The position numbers and the translations under genes were made by a program. Shown one piece after another: positions 63,269 through 64,000 of a stretch of DNA of 64,000 bases. The notes beneath the pieces are model-generated. The model did not search any database. It saw only the letters and a program-made list of their open reading frames with translations, and was not told the origin of the DNA. Location: NCBI GenBank assembly GCA_951799405.1, contig OX637339.1:10354001-10418000 (forward strand). The letters are read 5' to 3'. Each line of letters starts with the position of its first letter. Within the stretch, counting starts at the first letter, position 1. Source of the DNA: Agapetus fuscipes. Its lineage: Eukaryota; Arthropoda; Insecta; Trichoptera; Glossosomatidae.

Positions 63269-64000
63269 TGAGTGTAAAGCCACCATTAATAGAGCTAAAC
63301 TTGATCACGACTTCAGAATAAGCCAAAAACTTTCCGCCTGTCCCAGCGGAAATCGATCTTTCTGGTCTTTGTCTGCTCTGATTAGTCGTAACTTTTGCGC
63401 TTCGTCCTTTCCTCCTCTAACTAAGCCTGATGGCACATTAGCCCACTCTGGTCCGGACAAAGCTAATCTTCTGTGTACTTTGTTTGCCAATAATTCCACA
63501 CTTCACGATAATGGCAAATCACCTATATCAATTCCCCATAGCGGCTCCTTTATGGAGATGCCCAAAATAACACACACAGATGTGCTCACTGCTCTAAAAG
63601 GGTTAGATACACGCAAATCCAGCGGCCCTGATGGTATTCCAGCCTTAGTATTAAGAAACTGCGCAAATGAACTAGCTCATCCCCTTTATAAACTGTACAA
63701 ACTGTCCCTTGGATGCGGTACCGTGCCTTCTAACTGGAAGGTTGCAACCGTTCATCCCATCCCCAAGAAGGGAATTCGCTCTGACCCTGCCAATTATCGT
63801 CCAATCGCAATCACTTCCTTACTTTCAAAAGTCATGGAAAGGATCATAAACGATAAGCTTATGGAATATCTGGAAACCCATAAACTGCTTAGCGACCACC
63901 AATACGGTTTTCGCCGTAACCGCTCCAGCGGTGACCTTCTCACTTATGTCACACACGTCTGAGGCCAACGCCTTGATCTTATGGGTGAAACACAAGCTGT
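63265..64000 (+). pseudogene. Jockey-like LINE reverse transcriptase, 5'-truncated, runs off window
   Basis: Non-LTR RT, N-terminal part of the domain. The frame from 63258 contains PSGNRSFWSLSALISRNF (~29-46), SSGPDGIPALVLRN (~121-134), ANYRPIAITSLLSKVMERII (~178-197) and DHQYGFRRNRSSGDLL (~213-228). These match the fingers motifs of Jockey-clade elements. A TGA at 63960-63962 falls where the family usually has Trp (HVW-G), and the same frame continues GQRLDLMGETQAV to the window edge. The catalytic YADD lies outside the window, so completeness cannot be judged. The endonuclease domain is missing at the 5' side. Confidence 0.88.

Overview
The window looks like AT-rich animal nuclear DNA, most likely from an insect and plausibly Lepidoptera. 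The reasons are tRNA-headed SINEs, many 5'-truncated non-LTR retrotransposons (L2/CR1-, RTE- and Jockey-like), palindromic MITEs, frequent short 'taggtaggta'-type strings, a spliced exon, and no bacterial-style gene packing. The species assignment is inference.

Only one host coding segment is convincing: a 103-bp exon on the minus strand at 14364-14466. It has clean splice sites and encodes the start of the Sema domain of a class 2 (secreted) semaphorin. No partner exon is visible on either side, so the window appears to lie largely inside very long introns of that gene and/or in flanking DNA.

The rest is a layered transposon landscape. I use local names. SINE-A is a ~340-bp tRNA-headed SINE with about 29 copies or pieces and one clear 10-bp target-site duplication at 15809-16169. 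SINE-B has a different tRNA-like head and a (TTA)n-type tail. SINE-C is a weaker third family with a tRNA-like head. LD is a ~250-bp unit in more than 30 copies. At 53.9-54.7 kb it is the 3' end of a non-LTR element whose ORF carries an RWFGH-type C-terminus, so LD appears to be that LINE's 3' tail, ending in (GATTA)n. FB1 and FB2 are fold-back MITEs; RepF and RepH are short unclassified dispersed repeats. For LD, '+' means it reads from the 'tccttgac' end towards the (GATTA)n tail on the + strand.

Layout. 0-9 kb: SINE-A, LD and FB copies, an L2-like fragment, and a Tc1/mariner element holding a LINE fragment. 9-11 kb: a hAT-like MITE containing LD, then a 649-bp tandem duplication with (CATA)n. 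11-18 kb: SINEs around the semaphorin exon. 18.6-19.1 kb: a solo LTR with 4-bp TSD. 20-30 kb: SINE/LD debris, a perfect 48-bp palindrome and two fold-back elements. 31-33.8 kb: the best-preserved retrotransposon, an RT ORF broken by one stop codon. 37-40 kb: a recent L2-type insertion with 13-bp TSD, a near-consensus SINE-A, and a MITE splitting a SINE-B. 44-46 kb: a TA-flanked MITE and a SINE-A split by an L2-like LINE. 46.6-50.3 kb: tandem repeats including a ~411-bp LD-derived array. 50-60 kb: dense LD/SINE. 60-64 kb: LINE C-termini and the start of a Jockey-like RT that runs off the end.

The elements do not form a pathway; they are independent insertions and decay products. The points of most interest are the semaphorin exon, the LD-LINE link, the higher-order LD array, the repeated SINE-A truncation near the anticodon loop, SINE-B/SINE-A head fusions, and several palindromes.
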